Source of the DNA: Ophiosphaerella korrae
Taxonomy: Eukaryota > Ascomycota > Dothideomycetes > Pleosporales > Phaeosphaeriaceae
Direction of reading: 5' to 3'
DNA length: 17,703 nucleotides
NCBI GenBank assembly: GCA_028456385.1
Contig: JALNQF010000656.1
Span: 1 to 17,703, forward strand
Part shown: piece after piece, positions 1 through 9,718 of the stretch
Layout: every line of letters starts with the position of its first letter
Numbering within the stretch: the first letter of the stretch is position 1
Made by a program: the position numbers and the translations under genes
The notes under the pieces: model-generated
What the model saw: only the letters and a program-made list of their open reading frames with translations
What the model was told of the DNA's origin: nothing
The model's database searches: none

Positions 1-420
1 AGTATAATAATTAGTAATATAAAAAGTAAGCTTTAAAAGCTTTAAAAATAGTAACTTATAATAGCTATAATAATAGTTACTAAAGAGTTTATAAAGCTAA
101 GAAAACTCTAAATATACTACGCGTAGCGTATAAGCGCTTAGTACCTACGTATAAGCCTAAAATAAATAGAATTATAGGTAAAAGTATTTTTAACTAAGTT
201 TAGATAACTACTATAAACTTTATTAAATAACTCTACTACGTAGCTTACCTAGAGAGTATATTATAAGTTAGAGCTCTACTCTATATAAGTTAAGTAAGCC
301 TATAGTAGTAAGTAAGCTATATAAGCTATTTAAGCTACTCTACTATATATAAGTAGCCTAGCTTAGATAGCTCTTTAATTAATAATTATCTCCTACTTAT
401 TTCTAAGCTTATATCTCGCA
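1..420. repeat. Probable terminal LTR of an element entering from the left
   Basis: No coding similarity was seen in this stretch. It ends in CGCA at 420, exactly where homology to family A (421-2098) stops, and a terminal CA is what an LTR end should show. A TATA-like TATATAA lies at 282-288 inside a CTCTA-rich context, as in an LTR promoter. Several CG sites survive at 118-160 while CA and TG are missing, so it has been through RIP like the rest. No second copy is in the window, so LTR identity and orientation are inferences. It could instead be a deletion junction with unrelated sequence. Confidence 0.35.
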
Positions 421-2098
421 ATACTAGTTTTATAAAGATTTAAGCTTTTTATAGCTTATCTTATATTTTATCTATATATTGTAAAAGATATTAGTTTTTA
501 CTTATAATTATATTTATTTTTTTAAAGTTTATATAAAGTTATTTATTACTTATTTCTTTTTTATCTATAAATATAAGTTTATATACTACTAAAGATTTAA
601 AATTCTATTTTTTTTATAGTGTTTTTAATAAATACTTACTTAATCTTTAATTTTTCTTTTATTTTTTTATAGACTAGGCTCTATCTTATATCTTTTCTTT
701 TTTTTAGTTCTATTACTAAGTCCTATAGCTAATATTTTAGAAAGTAGTCTTTAGGCTTAATAAGCTACTTTTTCGATTTCTTATATTTATCTTAGATTTC
801 TCTTTTATATATACTTATATTAGCTTTTAATATATTATACTTAAAGTAACTAATTTCTTCTAATCTCTAATTAATTCTTAGGTTAGTTATCTATAACTAT
901 AGTATTCCTAGAATTATATCTTATTTATTATTAATTAGTATTATATCTGTAATAATATTCTTAACCTCTAACCTTTTTAACTTTAATATAAAAAGTATTA
1001 TTTTAAACTTAATTAGTTCTTAGGATAGTTTTTCTTTAATTATACTTAATTATTAAAATTATTTCTTTATTATATAATATATTCTTTAGTCTTCTATAAA
1101 CTTCTTACTTATAAAGTTCTTTATAGCTTTACTATTAATTATAACTTATATCTTTTTCTTTTAAAAGGTACTTGTTTTTATAATATATAAGCTTATTATA
1201 CTTTTTAACTTTTTTTACTTTAGCTATTTTATAAATTTACTACTTAGTTAAAGCTATTACTTTACTTTATACTTATAGTCTTTATATTTTAGATAGTTAT
1301 CTTATATATATTTATACTAAGGTTTTTCTAAAATATATTCTTTAGATAGTTTCTTCTTAGGTCTTACTACTATATATCTTTTTCTAAGTATTCTTATTAT
1401 TTCCTATCTTATTATATCTTTAGCTAGGATTACTATTATATAGTTATAGCCTTTTCTTCTTACTAGCTATATATTATTTCTTACTTTAGGTTCTTTATAT
1501 ATAAGATAGTATATATCTAAGTATAATACTTATAATATTTTAAAGTTTACTAAGTGTTTTAGATTTATTCTTTTATTATCTCTTTTTTAGTATTTATTTT
1601 AGCTTTTTTTCTTTTTTATTAAGATATAGTATACTACTAGTATACTTAGTATATAGGCTTTATTAATCTATTATATTATTTTTATAAAGAACTACTACTT
1701 TCTTTATATAAGTATTTTTTTTAATATAACTATATACTTTTCTATCTATTATTAGAATATTATAAACTTTATTACTTTAAGATTATATATTTTCTTGTCT
1801 TTATATACTTCTTTTATACTTATAACTAGAAAGTATTTCTAAATAAACTTTTATTATTTATTTTATTTTACTATATCTATTATTATATAGCTATTATAGC
1901 TATATATATCTAGCTAGGTATACTTTATACTTTTTATATTAACTTTATTCTTTTTCTTTTTATAGTTTTTTAGAAAAAGCTATAGTAGTTTAATTATTTT
2001 TTACTAGTCTTTTAGTAGAGATTAATAGGGTCTAGAATATTTTCTTTTCTAAGTCTTCTATTAGTAAGTCTATTATATATAGTATTTCTTCTACTTAT
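421..2098 (-). pseudogene. Family A Ty3/gypsy fragment: protease and start of reverse transcriptase
   Basis: Read on the minus strand, this lines up almost end to end with positions about 4437-6112 of the complete A' copy. I followed the match in successive 60-base blocks; identity by eye is roughly 75-85%. The protease active site (Asp-Ser-Gly-Ala, now Asn-Ser-Lys-Ala) is at 1125-1136. The protease Asp-Ile-Ile-Leu-Gly motif is at 906-920. The early RT motif with Asp-Lys-Lys is near 545-565, and the fragment stops in the RT palm. In-frame stops are Q/W-derived and dense. Its indels differ from those of A', for example about 8 bases fewer near 570-615, so it decayed independently. B's LTR cuts it at 2098 and the LTR-like sequence cuts it at 420. 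The missing halves should lie beyond the inserted elements. Confidence 0.85.
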
Positions 2099-2170
2099 TA
2101 TTATAATACTAAGTAGTAAGTAAGCTATTATATTATACGTAATTAGGCTAAGTAATATAGCGTAGTAGAA
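2099..2170 (+). repeat. Element B 5' LTR, start
   Basis: These 72 bases match 17632-17703 with 5 differences, all C/T or G/A. The LTR continues past 2170, but its end cannot be fixed because the 3' copy runs off the window. A TATA-like TATAAAA at 2251-2257 probably belongs to its promoter. Confidence 0.85.
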
Positions 2171-2522
2171 TATATAACTATTTAGTAGTAAACGCTCTAG
2201 AGTAAACGCTCTAGAGTAAGTACTTAGAAATAAATACTAGATAGTAAGTATATAAAAACGTTAATAGACCTTTATAGACTATTATATTTAATTACTTATT
2301 TACCTCTTATCTTAATAGAGTATTATAACTAATACTTTTATTAGATTCTTATATACTTATTAATACTTATATACTTTATAATACTCTAATAAAAGCTAAC
2401 TATTAATTAAGTTAAGTAACTAACTTATTTATTAACTTTACTTATCTTATAGAAGCCTACTTACTCTTATTACTTTTACTTAGTTCTAAGGTCTTAATAT
2501 ATTAAATACTTTTAAGATAAGT
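2171..2522 (+). other. Rest of element B 5' LTR and leader
   Basis: This must contain the end of B's LTR, the primer binding site and the start of gag, but none can be placed. It holds the 14-base tandem at 2187-2214 and the TATA-like stretch at 2251-2257. No tRNA-complementary TGG primer site is recognisable; RIP turns TGG into TAG or TAA, so its absence means little. Confidence 0.5.
2187..2214 (+). repeat. 14-base direct tandem repeat in the B LTR
   Basis: AGTAAACGCTCTAG is present twice, head to tail and identical, at 2187-2200 and 2201-2214. Both copies keep the CG. It may be a duplicated LTR motif or a replication slip. Confidence 0.8.
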
Positions 2523-2641
2523 AATACGTTAATAAATATAGATAACTAGTGTATAAGAGTAACCTATATAGCTACTTCTAAAGTTACTAAGCTAGACCTC
2601 TACTATAGAGAATAAAATAAGCTTAAGCTATAGATCTTATA
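2523..2641 (+). pseudogene. Element B gag, part 1 (before the A' insertion)
   Basis: This is the N-terminal part of B's capsid protein. In the frame starting at 2583 it reads Val-Thr-Lys-Leu-Asp-Leu-Tyr-Tyr-Arg-Glu then Asn-Lys-Leu-Lys-Leu, the usual gag entry (Pro-x-Phe/Tyr-x-Gly-x-x-x-Lys-Leu). The frame breaks at 2641 and resumes at 9719: joining them with one copy of TTATA gives an uninterrupted run into LNLFFKVD, the conserved first capsid helix. The true start codon cannot be chosen because ATG has become ATA throughout. Stops come from Gln or Trp codons. Confidence 0.75.
2637..2641. repeat. Target-site duplication of A', left copy (TTATA)
   Basis: TTATA directly precedes the A' 5' LTR and is repeated at 9714-9718 directly after its 3' LTR. 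Five bases is the usual length for Ty3/gypsy integrases. Using one copy keeps B's gag frame open. Confidence 0.9.
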
Positions 2642-3102
2642 TATTATAGTAGTAATAAGAGAAACTAAAATAAAACTAATTAGTCTAGGCTTAGCTACTA
2701 ATATAGTATAGGATAAGCGGGGTAATAACCTATAGGATAATAGGCTTAATTAGGAAACTAACTACAATCTAGATATATAACAAATTTGTAAATTCGCGAT
2801 CTTAGTAAATATAAAGTTATAAAGTAATTATATAATAAATTTATAAATTTATAATCTTAGTAAATATAAAGTAATAAAGCTACTAAAATAATATTACTAT
2901 TTAGTTAGTAGTAATAAGTATTATTAGAATAGTATTAGTAATTTAATCCTTTAACTATAGAGCGCTAATACAAGATAGTTATAAAATATCTTCTATTATT
3001 TATAGTTATTATAGATTACTATATAAGCTTTTGTTAGTACCTCTTAATCTACTAACTTTTACAAGATAGGATACTATAGTTAATAATAGTAGGCCTATTA
3101 TA
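2642..3102 (+). repeat. A' 5' LTR (461 bp)
   Basis: The LTR begins TATTATAG (ancestral TGTTATAG) and ends ATTATA (ancestral ...ACA), the inverted TGT...ACA ends with RIP changes. It aligns without gaps to 9253-9713. By eye there are about 38 differences, of which about 34 are C/T or G/A. Confidence 0.93.
2775..2879 (+). repeat. 55-bp-period tandem repeat inside the A' 5' LTR
   Basis: Two 50-base units (2775-2824 and 2830-2879), separated by 5 bases, share AAATTT.TAAATT....ATCTTAGTAAATA. Unit 1 keeps CGCG at 2795-2798 while unit 2 reads TATA there. The 3' LTR has the reverse arrangement at 9386-9490. Confidence 0.85.
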
Positions 3103-4290
3103 CCTTACTAATTTAGTTATTACAAGAAGTAAAGCGTAAGTAGCGTATAGTCTAGCTAATACAATAGTAGAAAGTTTAACTAAGTAAGTAGCTAAGGCAC
3201 CTATAAGTAGTTATAAGTTAGATAATACTATATAGAAAGTAATTAGAGACTATATAAATAATCTAATCTTAGAAAAAAAAGATATAAAAATAGTAATTAA
3301 TACCTTAGAAACCTAGAACAAGAAACTCTAAGACTACTTAAAATAAAATAAAGTATAGATTAAAGCTAATATTAAAGGATAGAATTAAATAGAACTAATT
3401 ACCTAATAACTAAAGATAAGTATAATAAAGAAACTACTAAAGATACTTGTACTTAAGAAGTTTAATAGAATAAAGAAGAATTTAAGACTTTTTATAGTAT
3501 TAGTAGAACTCTAGATTAATATATAAGTACTATACTTTAATAGAGAAGATAAGAAAGTAATATATATTAGAATATACCTTAAAAGAAATATAATAAGATA
3601 ATTTAAACCTTACTAGATAGATTATATAATATACGTAGTAATAAACTAGAAAGATAAAATAAGAGCTATCTTTAGAAGTTATAAATACTTTACTAGGTAA
3701 ATAAGAGTAGTATTTAGAGATATAGATATTACCTAACAAGCTAAAGAAAGGCTAGAGAAGCTTATATAAAATAAGAGTATTCCTAAATATATATTATAAT
3801 TTAAATAACTATTATAAAATAGAGAATAGAATAAGCTATCTCTAATATTATAGTTTAAGTAAAGACTAAATAAAAAGATATAATATAAAATAATCTATAT
3901 AGAAAAACTAAGAATACTAGAAGCTTTAAAATAATAAGTAATATAAATTAAATATAATCTTTAAGAATAGAAAAAGAATAAATATAAAGGATCTACCTAA
4001 AACTATAATAAGAGAGACCTTATAATCCTTAATACTAATAATAATAAGAAGAAAAGAAAGAATAAAGACTTTATATACTTTAATTATAGTAAACTAGGCT
4101 ACTATATAAAGAACTACTAGATAAAATTAAAAAAAGATATAGTATATTATAAATATAGTAAACCTAGATACTACGTAAAAGATTATAGAAGTAAAGACTT
4201 TAAGAAAGATAAAGAAACTTAGTTAAAGATAACTAAGAATAGAAAAGAAGTACTAAAAGTATAGGCTAAACCTTAAAAGAAGGTAGCTAA
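3103..4290 (+). pseudogene. A' gag: capsid and nucleocapsid
   Basis: This encodes the structural protein that packages the element's RNA. In the frame of position 3536 it reads a helical N-terminal part (about 3240-3460). The retrotransposon gag domain (about 3460-3650) follows, with an Arg-Glu-Asp-Lys-Lys-Val stretch and the Arg-Trp-Phe-x-Pro-Tyr signature, its Trp now a stop. Two CX2CX4HX4C zinc knuckles follow at 4076-4117 and 4145-4186. Their Cys and His codons all read TAT/TAC, as expected if TGC/TGT/CAC lost C or G to RIP. The knuckles share the frame of the downstream protease, so gag and protease were probably one polyprotein. The start is unknown because initiator ATG has been lost. 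Confidence is high for the domain and low for the borders. Confidence 0.85.
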
Positions 4291-5374
4291 GAGTAAAAAA
4301 GTATAATACGTAATACTCTATTAGACCTTTTATTATAATAATAACTACTTTATATATCTTTCTAGTAAGTAAAGAGTAGTATAGTTCTTATAGAAGTATA
4401 GAGTAGTAGTAATAAAAGAAAGTAGAATAAAAGTATAGCTAGAAAGAATAGTATACGTAATAGACCTACTAATAGAAGACTTAGAAGAGGAAGAGCTCTA
4501 GACACTATTAATCTAGGCTAAAAGACTAGTACTAGATAAAGAGACTACTATAGTTTTATCTAAAAAACTATAAAGAAATAAGAAAAAGATTAATATAAGA
4601 AGTATAGAGTACGCCTAGTTAAATATATATAGTTATAATAGCTATATAATAATAGATATATTAGAATAATATAAAAATTAGAAATTTATTTAAAAATACT
4701 TACTAGTTATAAGTATAGAGGAAGTATATAAAGACTAAAAAGAATATAATCTTAAAGTAATAAAGTTTATAATATTTTAATAATAGATAGAGTAATATAT
4801 AGTAGTAGTAGGAAGAATACCTATATAGAGAGAGTAGTAGTATCTTGTAAGAAAAACGTAATAGATTAATAATACCTATATACTATAAGTACTAGTAATA
4901 TACTATATCTTAATAATAACAAGACTAGGTATAGATAAATACTAGGAAGGAGACGATAAGAGAATAGATCTAGAATATCTAGTATATCTAGAAATAGTAT
5001 AGGTATTATATCTAAATATATACTACTACTTATATAGAGAAGAAAAAGTACAAAACTATATATAGCTAAAACGAGGATAAGACTATATAAAGGTAATCCT
5101 AAGGAAAGAGATTAAGGGTTAGGAAATAATCTAGATTCCTAACAAAGAATATATATTAATTAGACTAGAACTAAAGTTATAAAAAGAATACGTTAAAGAA
5201 AGGCTATAGTATAAGTATATATATAATAAATATCTAAAATATAAAAACTATAAACGTAAAATAGAGTAATAGCCCTAGAAAGATAGATAATTTAAAGATA
5301 GACCTAAGTAAGAAAAGCTATAAGGTATAATAGGCCTACACGTTATAAAAATAGGTATATACTAAAGATAGAAA
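4291..5374 (+). pseudogene. A' gag-protease linker with Cys-rich stretch
   Basis: The gag-protease frame runs through this 1.1-kb segment without net shift. I do not recognise a domain in most of it. At 5210-5251 the codons TAT/TAC fall in a pattern that would read C-x2-C-x2-C followed by basic residues if they derive from TGT/TGC. The reversed family A copy (about 1261-1320) keeps the same spacing. Much of the segment (from about 4437) is conserved in that copy, so it is part of the family and not an insertion. Function unknown; it may be an extended nucleocapsid or spacer. Confidence 0.6.
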
Positions 5375-5690
5375 GTATAAGTTATAATTAATAGTAGAGC
5401 TATAAAGAACTTTATATTTAAGAAGTTTATAGAAAATTAAGAAATACGTTATATAATAAAGAAATACCTTTAATAACTAAGTATAATTAAAGGAAAACTA
5501 TTCTAAGAACTTATTAAGTTTAAGATAGTACTCTTAATACTAAGGTTAAAAAGACTAGAAATTAAGAATATAGTTATAGATATAATAATAATTAATAATA
5601 AACAAGATATAATATTAGGTATACTATAGTTATAAATAACTAACCTAAAGATTAATTAGAGAATAAGAAAAATTAGCTACTCTAAAAGAG
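5375..5690 (+). pseudogene. A' aspartic protease
   Basis: Retropepsin-type protease that would cleave the polyprotein. The active-site Asp-Ser-Gly-Ala reads AAT AGT AGA GCT at 5390-5401: the Asp and Gly codons have each had a G to A change, so the catalytic Asp is lost. It is followed by Lys-Asn-Phe-Ile, typical of Ty3/gypsy. The C-terminal Asp-Ile-Ile-Leu-Gly-x-x-Trp-Leu motif starts at 5606 (Trp now TAG). It is in the same frame as gag. Beyond it the frame stays readable to about 5870. Confidence 0.88.
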
Positions 5691-5870
5691 ATATATTAAA
5701 AGCTAATATAACTATATATAAAGGATAGTTCCTAGAGGAATATAAGAAGTAAGAGAAATAACTTACTAAACTAGATAACTACTTTCTAGAATATTAACTA
5801 TAGGACTTAGTAATAGAACTAGAAGAAAGAAGAAATATAAGATAGAGCCTAGTTTATAAATAAAATAGAA

Positions 5871-7105
5871 AAAGAATCTAAGATTAAATAAGTATTTATA
5901 TAAAACGTAGATAAGAAAAGATAGATATAAAAATCTAAATCCTTAGTAGTATATAGACTTATATTTAGAGATAAAAAGAGGATAGATAAGAAATAGCCTT
6001 TTATAGACTTTAGAAAAACTAACACAATTATAAATAAGAACTAGTACCTTCTACTATAAATAGATAAAATTTAAGATAAGCTATAAAAAGTATAAATCTT
6101 TATAAAACTAGATATCTAAAACGTATATTACTAAATTAGAATTAAGAAAAGAGATAAATAAAAAACTATATTTAGGATATAGTATAGACTATATAAATAC
6201 TTAGTTATACTATTTATGTTAATAAATATACTAGCCGCGTTCTAAGAAAGAATTAATATAATACTAAGAGAATACTTAGATATATTTATATTTATATACC
6301 TAGACAATATCCTTATATTCTCTAAAATAGAAGAAGAATATATATAGTACGTATATAAAGTACTAAAAAGACTAGTAAAAAGTAAGATATTTCTTAAAAT
6401 AAGAAAATATAAATTTTATATAAAAGAAATAGATTTCCTTAGATTTATTATAAAACTAGGAAAAATTAAGATTAATCTAAACAAGATTAAAGTAATCTAA
6501 GAATAGCTAATACTAAAGAACTTATAAGAAGTATAATAGTTTTATAGACTAGTAAATTTCTATAGAAAGCTAATAGTTAATTAGTTAGAGCTAATAGAGC
6601 TACTAACAAACCTTATAAAAAAAGATACGCTATTTAGATAAACTAAGGAATACAAAAAAGTATTTAGGTAAATTAAGTAAAGATTTATAAAGAACCTAGT
6701 TATAAAGATATATAACCTAGACCTACTAGTAATAGTAAAAATAAACGTATCTAACTTAGTCTATAGAATAGTACTAATACAAGAAAACCTAGATATAAAA
6801 TAAGAATACTTAGTTAAGTACTTTTCTAAGAAAATAAAGCTAGTAGAGCTTAACTACTTAATCTATAACAAAGAAATACTAGTAATCTATAAAGTATTTA
6901 AGTAATAGAGAGTATACTTATAGAGAGTAAGATACTAAATAAAAGTCTATATAGACTACAAGAATTTTATAAGATTTATAATAAATAAAGACTTATTATA
7001 ATACTATATAAGATAGTAGGAGTTTCTATTAATATTTAATATAGAAATAATATATACTAAGGGTAAAGATAACTAATTTATAGATACTCTAAGTAGAAGA
7101 CTAGA
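5871..7105 (+). pseudogene. A' reverse transcriptase and RNase H
   Basis: This copies the element RNA to DNA and removes the RNA strand. The frame is shifted by one relative to protease. Visible motifs: Asp-Lys-Lys-x-x-x-Lys (5970 on), the VDFR-like palm entry (6003-6017), Phe-x-Lys-Leu-Asp-Ile (6100s), and the Pro-Phe-Gly-Leu-Thr-Asn-Ala-Pro region (about 6210-6240). The catalytic YLDD reads Tyr-Leu-Asp-Asn at 6297-6308, losing one Asp to a G to A change. RNase H shows Asp-Ala-Ser-Asp at 6744-6755 (first and last Asp now Asn). It ends with Gly-Lys-Asp-Asn-x-x-x-Asp-Thr-Leu-Ser-Arg-Arg at 7062-7100. Compared with the reversed copy, a one-base gain in the A-rich run about 5863-5885 explains the frame shift. 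Confidence 0.9.
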
Positions 7106-7359
7106 CTTATAAGAAGAAGTAAACGCTACTAGTATAGTTCTAGTTAAAAACAAAGAAAGATATCTAGTCTTAAATATACCTAAGATAGCTACAACACTTA
7201 AAAGAAAAGATAGTAAGCTAGATAAATAAATTTAGAAAGAAATAGAAAAAGCCTCTAAAGAAATAAAAAAACTTAAAATCTAAGAAGGATTTATAAAGCC
7301 TATAAAAGAATATATATTCTAAAGAAAATATAGAGAGAATTTATATAATAATTTTATAA

Positions 7360-8440
7360 ACTACTAGTATATAGATACTAAGGTATTAATAAAATATTAG
7401 ATAGACTACTAAGAGACTACTATATCTTAAAAGTAAAACAACTAGTAATAGAAGTACTATAAGACTATATAGAATATTATAAGAATAAGTATAATAGATA
7501 CGCACTATATAGAATACTATAACTAATTAAGATACTAGAAAGACTATAAGAAGTTATTACAATAGACTTTATTATAAAACTACTAAAGTCTAAAGACTTA
7601 ATATTAGGAGTTAAGTATAATAGAATCCTAATAATAGTAGATAAGCTTATAAAGTACTTATACTTTAGACTATATAAAGAGAAAAGTAGGATAGAGGTTA
7701 CTATATACTAGGTTCTAGGAACTATAATTAGCTAGTATAGTATTCTAGATAAGATAATTATAGATAGAGATATACAATTTATATTAAAACTATAGAGAAT
7801 AATATTAGTATAATTAGGAATCTAGTATATAATATTAATAGTATACTACCTATAAATAAATAGATAATTAGAACGTATAAACTAGATAGTAAAATAGTAC
7901 TTAAGATACTACCTTAACTACAACTAGAATAATTAGGTATAGTTATTACTTATAGCATAGTTAGTATATAATAGCGTAAAGAATATAGTAATAGGAATAA
8001 TACTCTTTTTTATAAACTATAGATTTAACCCTAATATATATAGAATACTAAGAACCTAAATATCTTAGTCTTTTAAAAGAGAAAACTTTATAAATCAACT
8101 TAGATATATATATAAGTAACTTAAATAGGACGTAGAATTCCTATAGAATTAAATAGTAAAGTACTATAATAAAAAATACTAGAAGAGACACTAATTTAGA
8201 AAGGGAGAAAAAGTATAGTTAGTATAAAGAAATATTAAAAGTAAAAGATTAAGTTCTAAACTAGATTACGTTAAGATAAGACTATATAAAATTAAAAAGA
8301 AAATTATATTAGTTATATTTAAATTAAAGCTACTAGATAAAATAAAGATATACCTAATATTCTACGTAGTACTACTAGAAAAAGTACTATAAGAAGTAGA
8401 ACTACTAGTATACAAAGTAGACACATATAAAGAACAAGAA
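7360..8440 (+). pseudogene. A' integrase
   Basis: Inserts the cDNA into the genome. It is back in the gag-protease frame. The zinc-binding HHCC region runs from about 7375, with Asp-Tyr-Tyr-x-Pro at 7415 and Cys-x2-Cys-x-Lys-Asn-Lys at 7466-7489 (Cys codons read TAT). The catalytic triad is Asp at 7565, Asp at 7763 and Glu at 7871, with 35 residues between the last two, the D,D35E spacing. All three codons survive. The Glu sits in the conserved Tyr-His-Pro-Gln-x-x-Gly-Gln-x-Glu-Arg context starting at 7844. The C-terminal Ile-His-Pro-Val-Phe-His-Val-x-Leu-Leu-Glu box is at 8348-8382. Stops are at Gln and Trp codons. Confidence 0.9.
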
Positions 8441-8446
8441 AAATAA

Positions 8447-8599
8447 GAAGTTAAAGAAATTTTATAGTACTAGTTCTATAATAAAAGAAACTACTACTTA
8501 GTAAAATAAATAAGTATAAACAAAAAAGGAAAACTATAAGAAGAGATATAGGAACTAGAAGATAATCTTAATTACTCTAAGAAACTAGAAGAGTTCTAA
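8447..8599 (+). pseudogene. A' C-terminal chromodomain
   Basis: The integrase frame continues into a chromodomain: Glu-Val-Lys-Glu-Ile-Leu at 8447, then Tyr-Tyr-Leu-Val-Lys-Trp, then a Trp-Glu-x-Glu-Asp-Asn-Leu segment and a final Leu-Glu-Glu-Phe at 8585-8596. Both diagnostic Trp codons read TAA or TAG. About 50 residues is the normal size. Chromodomains bind methylated histone tails and in chromoviruses are thought to guide integration to heterochromatin. This places A' in the chromovirus branch of Ty3/gypsy. The stop at 8597-8599 may be real or a former CAA. Confidence 0.85.
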
Positions 8600-9238
8600 A
8601 ATTAAAACTCTCTAGAGCGCCTTATAGTAAATTAAGAAAACTAATAATACTACTACTAGATAAAGAGGTAATAGGAACGTTTAATATAATAGGAGCTAGA
8701 GTAGCCTCTACTACGTTATCTAAATCTAATTTAGCCTCTAAAGTACAAGACTATTTAAATAACCTAGTATTATTATAAACCTTTAGCTTATAAAAATACT
8801 TAATATAAGAATAAAGCTTTACAAGCTTATAAAAAGTTAACTTACGTTTAGCTTTAGCTATAGTAAGCTATAATAATAATTATACTTAAGCTCTATTAAT
8901 AGCTTGCCCTATATAACTTAGTAGAAGGAGACTATATAGAAATTAAATACTTACACTCTATAAGTAAAACTTTAGAAGAGATATATTTATACTAAATATT
9001 AGCAAGAATATACTTATTATAGTATTTACTATTATTTAAAGATATAAGGTAAGTAAGGCCTAGCTCTACGTAATAATAACAAGAAAATATCTTAACTTTA
9101 TTACGAACAATATAAGCTATAAGAAGGAGTTTATTATACTAGGACTAAGATAGTATAGAGAGTAATAAGGAACTAGAAATTAGCAAGAAAATAGACCTAA
9201 TAACCTTAGCCTTAGCGCAGCAAAATAAAGAACTACGT
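8600..9238 (+). other. A' 3' region between chromodomain and LTR, unassigned
   Basis: About 640 bases lie after the chromodomain, longer than a simple 3' untranslated region needs. Two frames look protein-like in parts. The frame of position 8701 reads Val-Ala-Ser-Thr-Thr-Leu-Ser-Lys-Ser-Asn. The integrase frame near the end (about 9140-9250) reads a Leu- and Glu-rich run with surviving CAG CAA glutamines, resembling a coiled coil. I cannot assign a domain or decide the frame. Confidence 0.45.
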
Positions 9239-9252
9239 AGAAGAGAGAATAG
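9239..9252 (+). other. A' polypurine tract
   Basis: AGAAGAGAGAATAG abuts the 3' LTR at 9253 and is the expected plus-strand DNA primer. Element B has a similar GAAAGAGAGATAG run directly before its own 3' LTR. Confidence 0.75.
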
Positions 9253-9713
9253 TATTATAGTAGTAACAAGGGAAACTAAAATAGAACTAATTAGTCTAGG
9301 CTTAGCTACTAATAAAGTATAGGATAAGTAGAGTAATAACTTATAAGATAATAAGCTTAATTAGAAAACTAACTATAATCTAGATATATAACAAATTTGT
9401 AAATTTACAATCTTAGTAAATACAAAGTTATAAAGTAATTATATAATAAATTTATAAATTCGCGATCTTAGTAAATACAAAGTAATAAAGCTACTAAGAT
9501 AATATTACTATATAGTTAGTAGTAATGCGTATTATTAGGATAGTATTAGCAATTCAATCCTTTAACTATAGAGCGCTAATATAAGATAGTTATAAAATAT
9601 CTTTTATTATTTATAGTTATTATAGATTACTATATAAGCTTTTGTTATTACTTCTTAATCTACTAACTTCTACGAGATAGGATACTATAGTCGACGATAG
9701 TAGGCCTATTATA
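9253..9713 (+). repeat. A' 3' LTR (461 bp)
   Basis: This is a gapless partner of 2642-3102. It keeps some bases the 5' copy lost, for example TAACAAGGG at its start and GTCGACGATAG near its end, and has lost others the 5' copy kept. The two LTRs were therefore mutated separately. Confidence 0.93.
9386..9490 (+). repeat. 55-bp-period tandem repeat inside the A' 3' LTR
   Basis: Units are at 9386-9435 and 9441-9490. Here the second unit keeps CGCG (9461-9464) and the first reads TACA, the opposite of the 5' LTR. Confidence 0.85.
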
Positions 9714-9718
9714 TTATA
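9714..9718. repeat. Target-site duplication of A', right copy (TTATA)
   Basis: Matches 2637-2641; it follows the ATA end of the 3' LTR. Confidence 0.9.

Larger units (their letters stand above)
2642..9713 (+). mobile_element. Element A': complete Ty3/gypsy chromovirus, RIP-degraded
   Basis: This is a 7072-bp element with two 461-bp LTRs, a TTATA target duplication and, in order, gag with two zinc knuckles, protease, RT, RNase H, integrase and chromodomain. Gag to protease keeps one net frame over 2.3 kb (3536 to about 5870). RT and RNase H are shifted by one, and integrase and chromodomain return to the first frame, so at least two indels occurred. Stops are nearly all TAA/TAG at Gln or Trp positions. 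It sits in the gag gene of element B in the same orientation. A second broken copy of the same family is at 421-2098, reversed. No primer binding site could be recognised after 3102. Confidence 0.93.

Noticed and set aside
2791..2800. CGCGATC in the LTRs as a conserved regulatory site
   Set aside because: It is kept in only one of two subrepeats in each LTR and in different ones, so it looks like chance escape from RIP.
3103..3130. Primer binding site after the A' 5' LTR
   Set aside because: The sequence CCTTACTAATTTAG does not match a usual TGG-starting tRNA complement, and RIP makes comparison unreliable; no claim made.
3530..3739. A 69-codon open frame on the minus strand starting with Met
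   Set aside because: It lies antisense to the gag domain of A', is rich in Tyr/Ile/Leu as any reversed AT-rich sequence would be, and has no domain or promoter support.
5606..5990. Programmed frameshift between protease and RT of family A
   Set aside because: Both copies show a net +1 between the motifs, but aligning them places the indels at different sites (one base in A', about 8 bases in the other copy), so this is decay.
2642..9716. Alternative A' boundaries with TATTA as target duplication (LTR 2647-3100)
   Set aside because: TATTA also stands before the 3' LTR, so it is part of the LTR (TGTTA...). The TTATA solution gives TGT...ACA ends, places the polypurine tract directly against the LTR and restores B's gag frame.
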